Assembly: GCA_949126835.1 (NCBI GenBank) | Contig: OX421506.1 | Location: forward strand, 14,604,284 to 14,668,283 | Length of the DNA: 64,000 nucleotides | Source of the DNA: Anisus vortex | Taxonomy: Eukaryota > Mollusca > Gastropoda > Planorbidae | Direction of reading: 5' to 3' | Shown: positions 1 through 10,500 of the stretch, in pieces | Position numbering within the stretch: the stretch's first letter is position 1 | Layout of the letters: every line of letters starts with the position of its first letter | Made by a program: the position numbers and the translations under genes | Notes under the pieces: model-generated | The model's input: the letters and a program-made list of their open reading frames with translations, nothing else | Databases searched by the model: none | What the model was told of the DNA's origin: nothing

Positions 1-21
1 AAAAATTGACTAGCTTAAATA

Positions 22-304
22 TATGGAACACAGTGGTCGAACAGCAGCACGTTTGGCTGGGGTACCAACGGTCCTGGGTTCAAATCCTGGCAAAGGCTAG
101 GATTTGTTCCCGGGTCTGGAGGTTGCATGGCCCTGAGTCTACCCAGCTCTGATGGGTACCTGACATTAGTTGGGGGTAAAGTAAAGGCGGCTGGGCATTG
201 TACTGGCAACACGATCCCCTAGTATGCAGTGTGGACACAGAAACTGCTGAAGGCTTCTTCACAGGCCCTATGAATCAATTTGGTCTGACGGGAATACTTT
301 ACCA
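22..304 (+). mobile_element. tRNA-derived SINE, copy 1 (near full length)
   Basis: The 5' part looks like a Pol III promoter: a tRNA-like head, then a B box at about 76-88 (GGGTTCAAATCC). The body shares long blocks with other copies in the window, for example CCCAGCTCTGATGGGTACC, AAAGTAAAGGCGGCTGGGC, and a 3' end reading CCCTATGAATCAATTTGGTC then GGGAATACTTTACC. Further copies lie at 19945-20200 (+), 23191-24158 (+, rearranged), 38954-39191 (-), 39414-39702 (-) and 60210-60373 (-). The head/body/tail plan is that of a snail-type SINE. I cannot assign a named central domain. Confidence 0.8.
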
Positions 305-1180
305 CTTTTCTTAATATTTGACATATAAGATTTACCGGAATACTAAACATAGAATATTTACAGGTATGCTAAACATAGAAGATTTACAGGTATGCTAAAC
401 ATAGAAGATTTACAGGTATACTAAACATAGAAGATTTACAGGTATGCTAAACAGAAGATTTACAGGTATACTAAACATAGGAGATTTACAGGTATGCTAA
501 ACAGAAGATTTACAGGTATGCTAAACAAAAGATTTACAGGTATACTAAACATAGGAGATTTACAGGTATGCTAAACAGAAGATTTACAGGTATGCTAAAC
601 AGAAGATTTACAGGTATGCTAAACAAAAGATTTACAGGTATACTAAACATAGGAGATTTACAGGTATGCTAAACAGAAGATTTACAGGTATGCTAAACAG
701 AAGATTTACAGGTATGCTAAACAGAAGATTTACAGGTATACTAAACATAGAAGATTTACAGGTATGCTAAACAGAAGATTTACAGGTATACTAAACATAG
801 AAGATTAACAGGTAAGCTAAACAGAAGATTTACAGGTATACTAAACATAGAAGATTTACAGGTATACTAAACATAGAAAATTTACCGGTATACTAAATCT
901 AGAAAATGTACCGGTATACTAAACATAGACAATTTACAGGTATACTAAACCTAGAAAATGTACCGGTATACTAAACATAGACAATTTACAGGTATACTAA
1001 ACCTAGAAAATGTACCGGTATTCTAAACGTAGACAATTTACAGGTATACTAAACCTAGAAAATTTACCGGTATACTAAACATAGAAAATTTACAGGTAGG
1101 CCTATAGGCCCCTACTAAACCTAGAAAATTTACCTGTATAGCCTACTAAACATAGACAATTTACAGGTATAGCCTACCAA
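305..1180. repeat. Minisatellite, 24-26 bp unit, about 33 copies
   Basis: Direct tandem repeats of a unit built on GATTTACAGGTATGCTAAAC with AGAA (24 bp) or ATAGAA (26 bp) spacers. The 5' half mixes the two length classes. The 3' half (from about 865) has drifted to an ACCGGTATACTAAAC form with AAAATG/CAATTT variants, so the array is graded from young to old. It starts directly at the SINE 3' end. Confidence 0.9.
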
Positions 1181-1936
1181 TAGATCCAATTAGTGTCTTC
1201 AGAAATCTCTTCCAAAGCATCAATTCGACTGGACCATCTTGTGACACTTAGGGGATTTAATGTACTCGTTTTCGTAATTAACTGTCTGAAAATGCACAAA
1301 GACAACAACTGCACTGCCAATGCAAACAACTCAGCGCCCCCCACGACTTACGATTCACGAACTGACTTGAAGGTCACGTCACTTCACTATGATATTCCGC
1401 CACCGCATCGCATCTAGGATGAGGCTGGGGTCGCATCCAGGGTGAGGCTGGGGGAAGTGAGTGGTTGCCATTTTGCACTCCGCTACGCACAGCGAGGTTG
1501 CCAAACTAAGGTAGGCCTACTGTTAGGGCGTAGTTTCCTATTTTCTAAGACAACTTAAATAAAATACCCTTCGCCTTTCATCACCTAGTAATTCACCTGC
1601 CTATGCTAGTAGCGCAAAGAAGCACTAAACTTTTACTTAGTTGATATTTAAAAATCCCCAAATAATAAAAACAACAACTCAATTTTGCGCCCCCAAAATA
1701 TTGCGCCCTAGGCGGCCGCCTAGTTCGCCAATATGGATGAGCCGGCCCTGTATACAATACAAAGTACAATAATATAGCCTATGGTCTTGAATCTGTCCTT
1801 CACAAAGTCCGTTTTCAGCCCTTTCGTCCAATTTTAGTTTACCTAATGTAAGCGCGTATCAATAAAATATAATGTGTGCCGTTTAAATTTTTCTCATAAT
1901 ATTGTTATTGTTTTGTTTTTTTAATTGTTGCCTAAG
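1181..1936. other. Non-genic stretch with one orphan hAT-like terminus
   Basis: I see no gene here. Positions 1681-1752 read like the end of a hAT-class transposon: reverse-complemented, it begins CAGGGCCGGCTCATCC and contains a palindromic GGCGGCCGCC core. No matching other end was found upstream, so it is a truncated copy. A short tandem duplication (CAGGGTGAGGCTGGGG-like) lies at about 1417-1453. Confidence 0.4.
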
Positions 1937-1944
1937 CTATAGAC

Positions 1945-4063
1945 CAGTGATGGCGAACCTTTCTGAGGCCGCGTGCCCAAAGTGCAATACAAGACCAACT
2001 TATTTCTTTCAAGGTGTCAGCACAACAATTAAAACAAAATACTGTGGTTTTACTTTAGAAAAACCAAACAGCTCATACAATTGTCCGAACTAATTAACAT
2101 CTTTTGTCCAAAAAGAATAAATTAACAGATCTTTGAATGATACAAACAGTCTTTTATATTTAAAAAAAACATGAGCTGTATTGAATGAAAAAAATAATAT
2201 AGGCCTATCACACTCGCTGTTGTGTGCATGCTGATAATTTGTAAAGCCTTGACACTTTAAGAGCGACGCATGCAATATTCAGGTCATCTATCAGTCTGTT
2301 TCTGGTATTATATTTGATATAATTTAAAGTTGAAAACAGCTGCTCACAAGCATAAGAAGACCCAAACAAAGTAGGAAGTGCAATCCCAAGTGCCTTCATC
2401 CACTTAAAATTATTTGACAGAGAATTCCACACTTTAAGGAATTAATCATCAGATCTCCCAACTCTGCTGTCCTTTGACATCCTTTCACACTTTATCTTTT
2501 CAAGTGTTTCACGCTGATAATAGAATTAATTTTTCCAGATAGAGCGTTCTTGAAAATCCAATAGCTCCATTTTCAGATTTCCTAAATCTAACCATAATAA
2601 GCAGGAAAGATCACGTTCTTCAAATTTGGTTTTATCCGGGGAAGTAAGAAAACAGAAGGGTGTCTCCATCTTACAGAACTGTACAAATTTATTACCGAAA
2701 TTCTCCTTTGCAGCTGCTACAAGTACAATGCTAGAAAATTCCTTGCAAATTTTCTGATGGCTTGTAGGATTGTCGATAAATGTTATAGAATTTTGTAAAT
2801 GCATTTTTACTTCTGGAAAATATTTCAGCTGCCCACTTTCAAAAACCTGCAGTTTTCTTTCAAATGTTCTGATATCTCAAAATATCATTTCTACTGTTGT
2901 TCCTTAATCTTGCAGTTGTTTATTCAGTTCATTGAAATGTGCTGTAGAATCTGTAAAAAACATGAGGTTGGTAAGCCAGTCCATATCAGTGAGCTGTGGA
3001 TAATCCTGCCCCTTTTGAACCATAAACAGCCTAATTTCATACAAGCATGCTACACATCTCTCCAATACTCGTCATCTGCTCAGCTACCTGCCATTATTGT
3101 ACATGAGTAAAGTATTATACTGCGCCTTGACCTCATCAAGAAGTGCATGAAACTGTCGACAGTAAAGAGTACGGGCCATGATGTACTTGACCATTTTCTT
3201 GACATCTTTGAGGATAGCATTTTCTTGCTGCTATCCCTGGTACAAAGAGCGTCTTGGAATATAATAAAGTGAAACTGAAAGACTGTTTGTTTTGCTTCTT
3301 TGTCAAAGAACTGTATGAAACCTCATGCGTCCCCCACCATGTAAGGTGCCACGTCACTAGAAACTGAAATAACTTTTTCTGGTTTTATATCGTGTGCCAA
3401 AAAAAGATTCAATAACAACATTGTGGATATCTATCCCTTGTGTTCTTTCAAGCAAATATAACAATTTCACCAGCTCTTCTCTCATAATGTCACCAACTGC
3501 ATAACGCAAAATTATACCACAAGCCTTGCATGATTATTTACATCTTTGCTTTCACCCAAGCACATGGAGTAGCAGGCAGACTTTTGTAAGTCAGTAGTGA
3601 TCTGCTGACTAACATCACTTGCCGTGCGCAAGACTCGACCTTTAACAGTATTTCTGCTAAGTGGTATCTCAGAGATGCGTTGCATAATTTTATCTTTGTA
3701 TGGAAAATCCTTAAAAAGGGAATTACTCCCAGCCAATATTTTCAGAAAATCCCCATCAGAGAGGAGCTTATCATGTTTTGCTATGCAGAGTGACATTTGA
3801 AAACTTGCATCTATCAGATGGTTTGTTTGAGAAAGATACTTACAAAAACTAATAACTGGGTGAGATATTTTCTCAATTTCTCTTCACGAAACTCTTTCCA
3901 TTCATCGTCGATCCGACAAAATGGCCATTTTAAATAGACGATCCCATCCATAGCGGTGTGGTCATTACTAAACTGTTCCATTTTTTTGGTAAATGCTCGC
4001 GTGCCCAGAGAAATGGCTCCGGGTGCCAGCTGTGGCACGCGTGCCAAAGGTTCACCATCGCTG
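1945..4063 (-). mobile_element. hAT transposon A with perfect 8-bp target-site duplication
   Basis: The termini are imperfect inverted repeats: the left end reads CAGTGATGGCGAACCTTT and the right end, reverse-complemented, CAGCGATGGTGAACCTTT. The element is flanked on both sides by the same 8 bases, CTATAGAC, at 1937-1944 and 4064-4071. An 8-bp duplication with CAG-type ends is diagnostic of the hAT superfamily. It is 2119 bp long and carries a broken minus-strand transposase. The flanking duplication is intact although the coding region has decayed. Confidence 0.93.
2208..3995 (-). pseudogene. hAT transposase remnant (GTF2IRD2/EPM2AIP1-like type)
   Basis: Read on the minus strand, separate open segments line up in family order. 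The N-terminal part is at about 3830-3990. A catalytic-region piece at 3512-3796 includes ESKDVNNHARLVV, matching the usual D-x-S/T-D-V motif region with drift. A middle part is at 2526-2804. The C-terminal dimerisation region at 2208-2432 includes ALPTLFGSSYACEQLFSTLN followed by IKYNTRNRL. These segments fall in different frames separated by stops, so no full-length protein can be made. The family is established as transposase and related host-captured genes. The subfamily label is my judgement from motif style. Confidence 0.8.
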
Positions 4064-4197
4064 CTATAGACTATATAAATTTATGCATTCACACGACATC
4101 TTCAACCGAGTCCCGCCCCCTCCCCTCTGCCCGCGACCTAATAATCCCTACGCACAATCTCAACCGTAACCACCCCTGCCCCTTCAGTAGATAGTAG

Positions 4198-6389
4198 CAG
4201 TGGCGTACCGAGGGGGGTGCGGGGGGTGCGGACCGCACCGGGTGACACCCTCTCAGGGAGTAGTGACACCCGAATGAAAAAAAAAAACAATATTTAAAAA
4301 AAAATGATAATTTTACAGAGCACGCACTGCTGGTCTAGTCCGACAACAGAACGGATGGCAGATCAAAATGAAATAAATGAAAAAAACTAGCAGCACGGTG
4401 TGTCTTCACCATACAGCATGCATAAGCTACATAAAACAATTAATTGCAGCCGAAAGTGTTGCTTTAATGGATAGGGAGAAGAAAAAGTGGAGGTATATCC
4501 TACAAAGGTTGTTAGATATTACATTGTTTCTTGCGAAGCAAAATCTGGCATTTCGTGGCCACAACGAAGATGAATCCTCGATTTAATAAAGGAAACTTTC
4601 TTGAGATGGTTGAGATGCTTTCCAAATACGACCCAGGGCTGAAAGAGCACCTAATGGGACTAAAGATAAGTACATGTACAAGGAAATCATCTTAGCTTTC
4701 ACCAAAAATTGAAAATGAATTTTTAAATGTACTGGCCAACAATGCAAAGAAAAATCTTGTTATGGATATAAAGGCCGCAAGGTATTTTGGAATTATGTTT
4801 GACAGGACCCCTGATATATCACACACTGACCAAGTTTCTGAAGTGATCAGATATATGAAAATCCACATCGGGAAAGTTGAAGTGAGAGAAGTGTTTCTTG
4901 GATTTTTTCCTCTAATGGGGAAAAAAGATGACGACTTCATTTCTAACATTCTTAAAAATCTAAAAGTGACGGACTTGATATAATGATGTGCAGAGCTCAA
5001 TGTTACGACAATACTACCAAAATGTCTGGAATCCATAGAGGTGTTCAAGCCATTTTGAAAAAAGAAAGAACAAGAAAGTTATTTTTAATGGATGTGTGGA
5101 CCATTCCCTTATTTTGTGTGGTCAACACTCTTTTGCAGAAAATGCTTCATGTATAACATTTTTTGGTAACCTTAAGAGAACGTTTTTCTTCTTTGCTGCT
5201 TCTACTCATCGGTGGGATGTTTTAATTGAACACACTGGGGTGTCGTTGCAAAAAGGTTATCTACACACGTTGGAGAGCTCATCATGCTGTTTTTAAACCA
5301 GTGAAAGGTAAGTTAGATGAATGTATTACGGCGATTGAAGCTTTATTTATGTGATCCTCGTGAAACTTTTGACACATGTGGTACAGCACAAGGACTTTTA
5401 CATGCTGTCTGTGATTTCACGTTTATCTGCTACCCTAACTTTTGGTCTGATATACTTGAAGAAGTTAATCTTACACAGCAGTACCTGCAGACTTAAGACT
5501 TAACTCTTGATAAAGTGGTGACCAAGTTAGACGGCTTAAGATTGTTTTTGCACGAAAAGTGGAGTCAATTAGTGGAGCATGCTATTGAACAAGCACTTAT
5601 AAAATCAGACCAATATGGGATTTCGGTAAAGAGAAGATTAAGATTCAAGAAGAGAATGGCAGGGGAAAAATTAAGAGATGCTGGAATTTCTATGCGAGAA
5701 GAACGCAGTACGGAGATGCTAGAGTGTATTGATCGCTTTCATTCTGAACTCCAGATCAGATCAACAGCGTACCGTTTAAGGAAGTTGCAGCTATGTTTGA
5801 GGCTGTTCGGCCCAAGATTCTACTTTCAGAAAGTGAAGAAGAGTTATTGGTGTCTGTTCCCCAATTAACCTCTTTCTATGATAATCTAACCGATGATGAG
5901 CACTTAAAAGAAATACCACGGCCTAGACAACACCTAAAAGCAGATGATTTTGACCTCCAAAAAGCCATGGACTGGTCAGTATTAGATATTTTGAAATTCT
6001 TAGCTAAATGGGACTTTATAAATCTCTTCCAACACTATCGCTAGGCATAATTATTTTTAACGGGATGTGTGTCTGTGGCTTAATGTGAACGGAGCTTTTC
6101 AAAACTAAAGCTTATAAACAGCTAATTACGCTCCACCATGGGACGCAGGAAAGGATACATTTAAATAAAGTATTTTAATATAAAAATAACCAACCGTACG
6201 GTTGATTCAGTTGTTTATTGCTTTTACTTTCTAATATTAAATTAATATTGTTTTTGTTTTTGTCATATTTGAACCGTAGGCTTAAGGAGACGAAAACTAT
6301 GGTGAAAGTCGTGGGCGGGGGGCGGGGGGGGGGGGGGTGACACCCGAAGTTTACCGCACCGGGTGACACCAGCCCTCAGTACGCCACTG
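4198..6389 (+). mobile_element. hAT transposon B with perfect 8-bp target-site duplication
   Basis: The left end reads CAGTGGCGTACCGAGG and the right end TACGCCACTG, an exact 10-bp inverted match. Longer subterminal blocks (CCGCACCGGGTGACACC) recur near both ends but in direct orientation. Flanks are identical 8-mers, GATAGTAG, at 4190-4197 and 6390-6397. The length is 2192 bp. It lies only 134 bp from hAT A and belongs to a different lineage by termini and protein type. Confidence 0.93.
4377..6165 (+). pseudogene. hAT transposase remnant (ZMYM1-like type)
   Basis: Plus-strand open segments follow the order of ZMYM1-like hAT transposases: a piece ending FLAKQNLAFRGHNEDESS (4377-4586), then the reading shifts to a segment with AARYFGIMFDRTPDISHTDQ (4762-4983), a middle segment (5515-5868), and KAMDWSVLDILKFLAKWD near 6000. 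The hAT C-terminal CERSFSKLKLI-like stretch is still legible at about 6080-6115 but in a broken frame. Frameshifts and stops make it non-functional. It lies wholly inside hAT B. Confidence 0.82.
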
Positions 6390-6397
6390 GATAGTAG

Positions 6398-7097
6398 GCT
6401 AATAAATGGCTGCTTAAAAACATAGGCCTACTGTTTTGGGGTTAAAAAAAATAAATGTAAACAAATAATAAGCCTAATTCAAAATAGCTATCATAAAACA
6501 TTTATTTGTTTTTGCAAACTTAAATGGATTTAAGTAGACGAAATATAATTTTATACTGTTTTCTTTGATTGGTAATTTTTTTTTTTGGAGGGGGGGGGGA
6601 GGGGAGCTGTAATATGTAGCCTACTTATGTACATTTAAAACTCAAAGTCAAAGTGAATGAGTGTAACGTCTCTGACAATTTTAGAAATTGAAATAGTAGG
6701 CCTATGATCGTCAGTTGACGCATTCATTCCCTTTAAATTCTTACATGAACCACTGCTCTAACTTTTACATTTTTAAATCTCCACCCCAACTAACCAACTT
6801 GTATTACCCTCATAATATTTTGAGACCTTTATGTTAAGAAATTACTTGTAATCGTATTTTCATATAAAACTATTCACTATAATATGCATACAAATTTCTT
6901 GAATTGTATATTATTATCCATGTATATATAGATCAGTGATTCTAACAAATTGGTTATTATTTCTATGTCTTTTCTAGTGTTTCTTTTACTTCCCATCTGT
7001 GTGGACAGTGTCACTGAACAATAAATCTGTGCATATTATTAAAGTTGACGCACTAATTTGAAACGAAAATTAGTAGTAAAAAATTAACCCGTTAAAA
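6398..7097 (+). promoter_or_regulatory. Upstream region and 5' UTR of TAF5
   Basis: This 700-bp interval separates hAT B from the TAF5 start codon and must contain most of the proximal promoter. It has a poly-T/poly-G tract at about 6572-6607 and otherwise AT-rich sequence. I see no convincing TATA box at a fixed distance. An in-frame TAA at 7077-7079 fixes 7098 as the first possible start. Confidence 0.4.
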
Positions 7098-7540
7098 ATG
7101 TCAGCGGGATTAACCGAAGGATCGGTGTTAGTAAAAACTGAAATCGATGAAAATAGTGCTAAATATGACAAACAAACACTTCTTGCCGTTTTGCAGTTCT
7201 TACAGAAACACAATTTAAAGGTAAACTCTCTGCTTGTTTATAATAATTTATAACTACCTAATTTCGATAAACTTCCAGGTTTCTACTAAATTTCTAGGTC
7301 CAACATATAATATTATTTACTTTTTATCCTTATAAATTATAAATCTATAATTATAACAGAAGTGTACAACTTTTCGCAAAATTTAGTCATACAAAGTGTG
7401 CAATTCTAATGATCTCCGGTATCAATTTAGGACACAGAACTTTTACTGAAACAAGAAGCAAACGTCTCTGATGCTGATTTAAAAGATGAAAATGACAAAA
7501 AGGGTGAAGTATCTCAAGCATTAGCTGCTGTTTATAAAAG
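7098..7540 (+). other. TAF5: TAF5 exons 1-2: LisH motif
   Basis: Residues about 22-56 read KYDKQTLLAVLQFLQKHNLK and continue DTELLLKQEANV across intron 1. This is the two-helix LisH dimerisation motif expected at the TAF5 N terminus. The short acidic leader before it (about 20 residues) is much shorter than the long N-terminal extension of vertebrate TAF5. Confidence 0.85.
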
Positions 7541-10500
7541 GTCTGGATGCTAACAAATATTTTAATTTTATTGATAATTTTAATACATTTTTCATAGGCC
7601 TACTATATTAAGTTGTAATAAAAAGTTGTATGCAAGCTTTTTACTTTTGTTATTTGTTTCATTTTGAATTTTGACTAAAAATTTTTGAGACTTCAAGATC
7701 TCTTCTCTTACAATACTTAGGGTTTAGGCCTAGGCCCTACATGTTACAGACCTTTCTTCTATAAAAATTAATAATAAAGAAGATTATTGTGTCTGACTAG
7801 ATCTTGCATAGATAGAAGTGAAGTAAAATGGACCAGTTTCTCCGGCCTAGCATAGAACTGGCATGATTAAGAAAAACGGTAATTCTTTGGGGTAGCTGGT
7901 TCACAAAAGTAAGGTTCTAAAAAATTCCAACAGAAATTTTTTGCATGGAACTATTGATTAGTGTCTTAGGAAGTGCGGCAGACCATTTTCAAACAAAACC
8001 TAGATTTTGGTATTTAGGAAAAAAGAAAGATCTTTGAAGTCCCAATGACTTAGAAAAATTCATTGAACCAGTAACCCAGAAGTAAAGCCCAAAAAAAACA
8101 ACAACACCCGCCATAAAAAAAAATTCCAAAATTAAGGTTTGGTATCAATTAACAGAAATGCCCTCCTCTGTAACACAGCGGGCACCGTAACTAACATGCA
8201 ATATCTGTTTTTACAAGCTTTTACAAAGCCTACATTGGTAATATGGTGGTCTAGTCTAGTATTGAAATTTTAAGATTCTATTCTTGTGAAAGCTGGTATT
8301 TTATTCCGGTCTCTGTATTTTATTAATTACTTCATTTCCTTTCATACCCAATACTTTACTTTTTTTCCTCTTACTCTTGAACATTTAATTAGAATTTTTA
8401 TTTTATATTTATAAATGAAACCAACATTCTTTTTTGTTGAAGTGATGATGACCCAAGTTTGTATGAAGACCTTTACAGAGATTTGAAAACATTTATAGAT
8501 TCTTGTTTAGACATCCACAAGGTAATAATCCTCTTTTTCCTTTTTTTTAAAAAAAATATATTTGATTTTAGTGGAAATAAATTTAGTACTATTACAATTT
8601 GAAATTGAATTAGACCAATTTTGGATTTGTTTAATAAGAAAATTATCCTTTGAGATTGCATTACCAGGTATAATACAAGTATAGATCATTTCTAGACTTT
8701 ATGGTACTTCTTTTCTTTTATTTTTTGAATTGGGTTCTAACAATTTGTCTTTGAACAGGTAGAGCTGTCCACCATACTGTATCCCATTTTTGTTCACATG
8801 TATTTGGAGTTGGTTTACAACAATCATGAATGGAATGGTAAAATTGTACTGTTTTTAATTGTTGTATCTAAATTATTAGCAGTTTGAACTAATTGACTCA
8901 TTCCATGGTTTTTGTCATACCTTTTTGCAACAAGTGAAAAACATATATAATGCTTGTCAATTACAAACATGAATCTACTTTAAAAAATAAGGTTTTAAAT
9001 AAATATTCACAAGTCACCCACATGAAGAAAAGTTTCACATATATGTATTTTGTTTGATATTTGAATTGATGAAAATGAAGAAAAAAAAAAAACAGCCAGT
9101 GATATCACGTCAGTAATTATTGAATATAGAGCAATAAGGTTAGGCCTAAAACATCATGCTGACATGTTATAGACAATTTGATTGACTCTTGATACATTAA
9201 AACTTGGCCAAATTGTAATATATTAAAGGAAAGAGAATACAAGTTGGTTATTGATGAAAATATTTTGAAATTTATTTTGCAATAAAGTGTTGTTTTTTTC
9301 ATTATTAGCAATGTGGTCGACATTTTCTTTCTGGAAGTTAAAATATAGGCCTAAGATTACTTTTCTAATAAATTATGAATTATGAACATAAGCTCTTCTG
9401 GTATCCCCACAAGAAAAAGTTTTTCTCATAATATAAGGAATAAATAACGTGTAGCGTAGACAATTTATGCAGTAAATTATATTTTAGGGTTATGTATATT
9501 ATACATGTTTAGGGTTGCCAGATACAAGGGTACCAAAAGGAAGACACATTGAGTGTTTCATTAAAATCATTAAATCTTTTTCAATTGAATGCGGATTTAA
9601 CCAGCAACACTTTTACTACAATGGTTGCCAAAAATTATGTATTAATAAATTAACCAAGAAAAAGTAGGCCTATTGTGAAAAAATAAATTAAATATATTGA
9701 CTTTTTTTCTCAAAATGCAACAATATAATATTATTTGAAAATTAAACATATATCTTTGACAATCCAACTTTTTGCAGAAGATCCTCTTTAGCAAGCACAT
9801 GTGAGATTTTTCAAGTTGTACTTTGTAAGAATGATGCCCTTTACAGAATTAACTGAGAGTCTGTTTCTTTTCTTTGTCCATTGAGCATTTATCAATGAGA
9901 ACACTCTTTCCACATTGCCATTGTGTCCAGAGATAAAGAAAAAAAGTTCAAAATTTTTTAGTAACTCTTAAAAGCAATTTGCAGATGGGGAACTTTGAAA
10001 AAATTAACTCCACAGTTCATGCAAATGTCTTTGAAAAGAACTGTTCATTCTTTTCTTGTACAAATGATTTGAGATTGCAATATTGGTCAAACAATTTCGC
10101 AGCAACAAATTACTAGGAAATTAAATAAACTTCTCTATAGTTAGCGTAATTTTCATCTTATTCATTAATTAATTCAACCATCCGACTTGTAATCTAGGAC
10201 AAAAGTTTCCAGATGTGGCTGAATAGTTTTTGAAATATATCTAGAACCTATTCACCATCACTCCAAAACTTGCATTCTTTGCCATAACCGTTTGTTTTAG
10301 ACTCTTAATATTATTGTGAATAAATAGCGTAGAATCTATCTCCGGCTATCTCTTAAAACTATAAAGATGTTACATAGGTTCAATTTTAATGTATATGTGC
10401 AAGGAGAGTAGGGGAGGTGAGGTGGAGAAAGAGACGATCGGTGGACAATTAACCTAACAACACATTAGTTAACACAATCTAACTCATTACATTTTCACAT

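Noticed and set aside
22..100. A true tRNA gene
   Set aside because: The B box is present but the cloverleaf cannot be completed, and the sequence continues into a shared SINE body seen in other copies.
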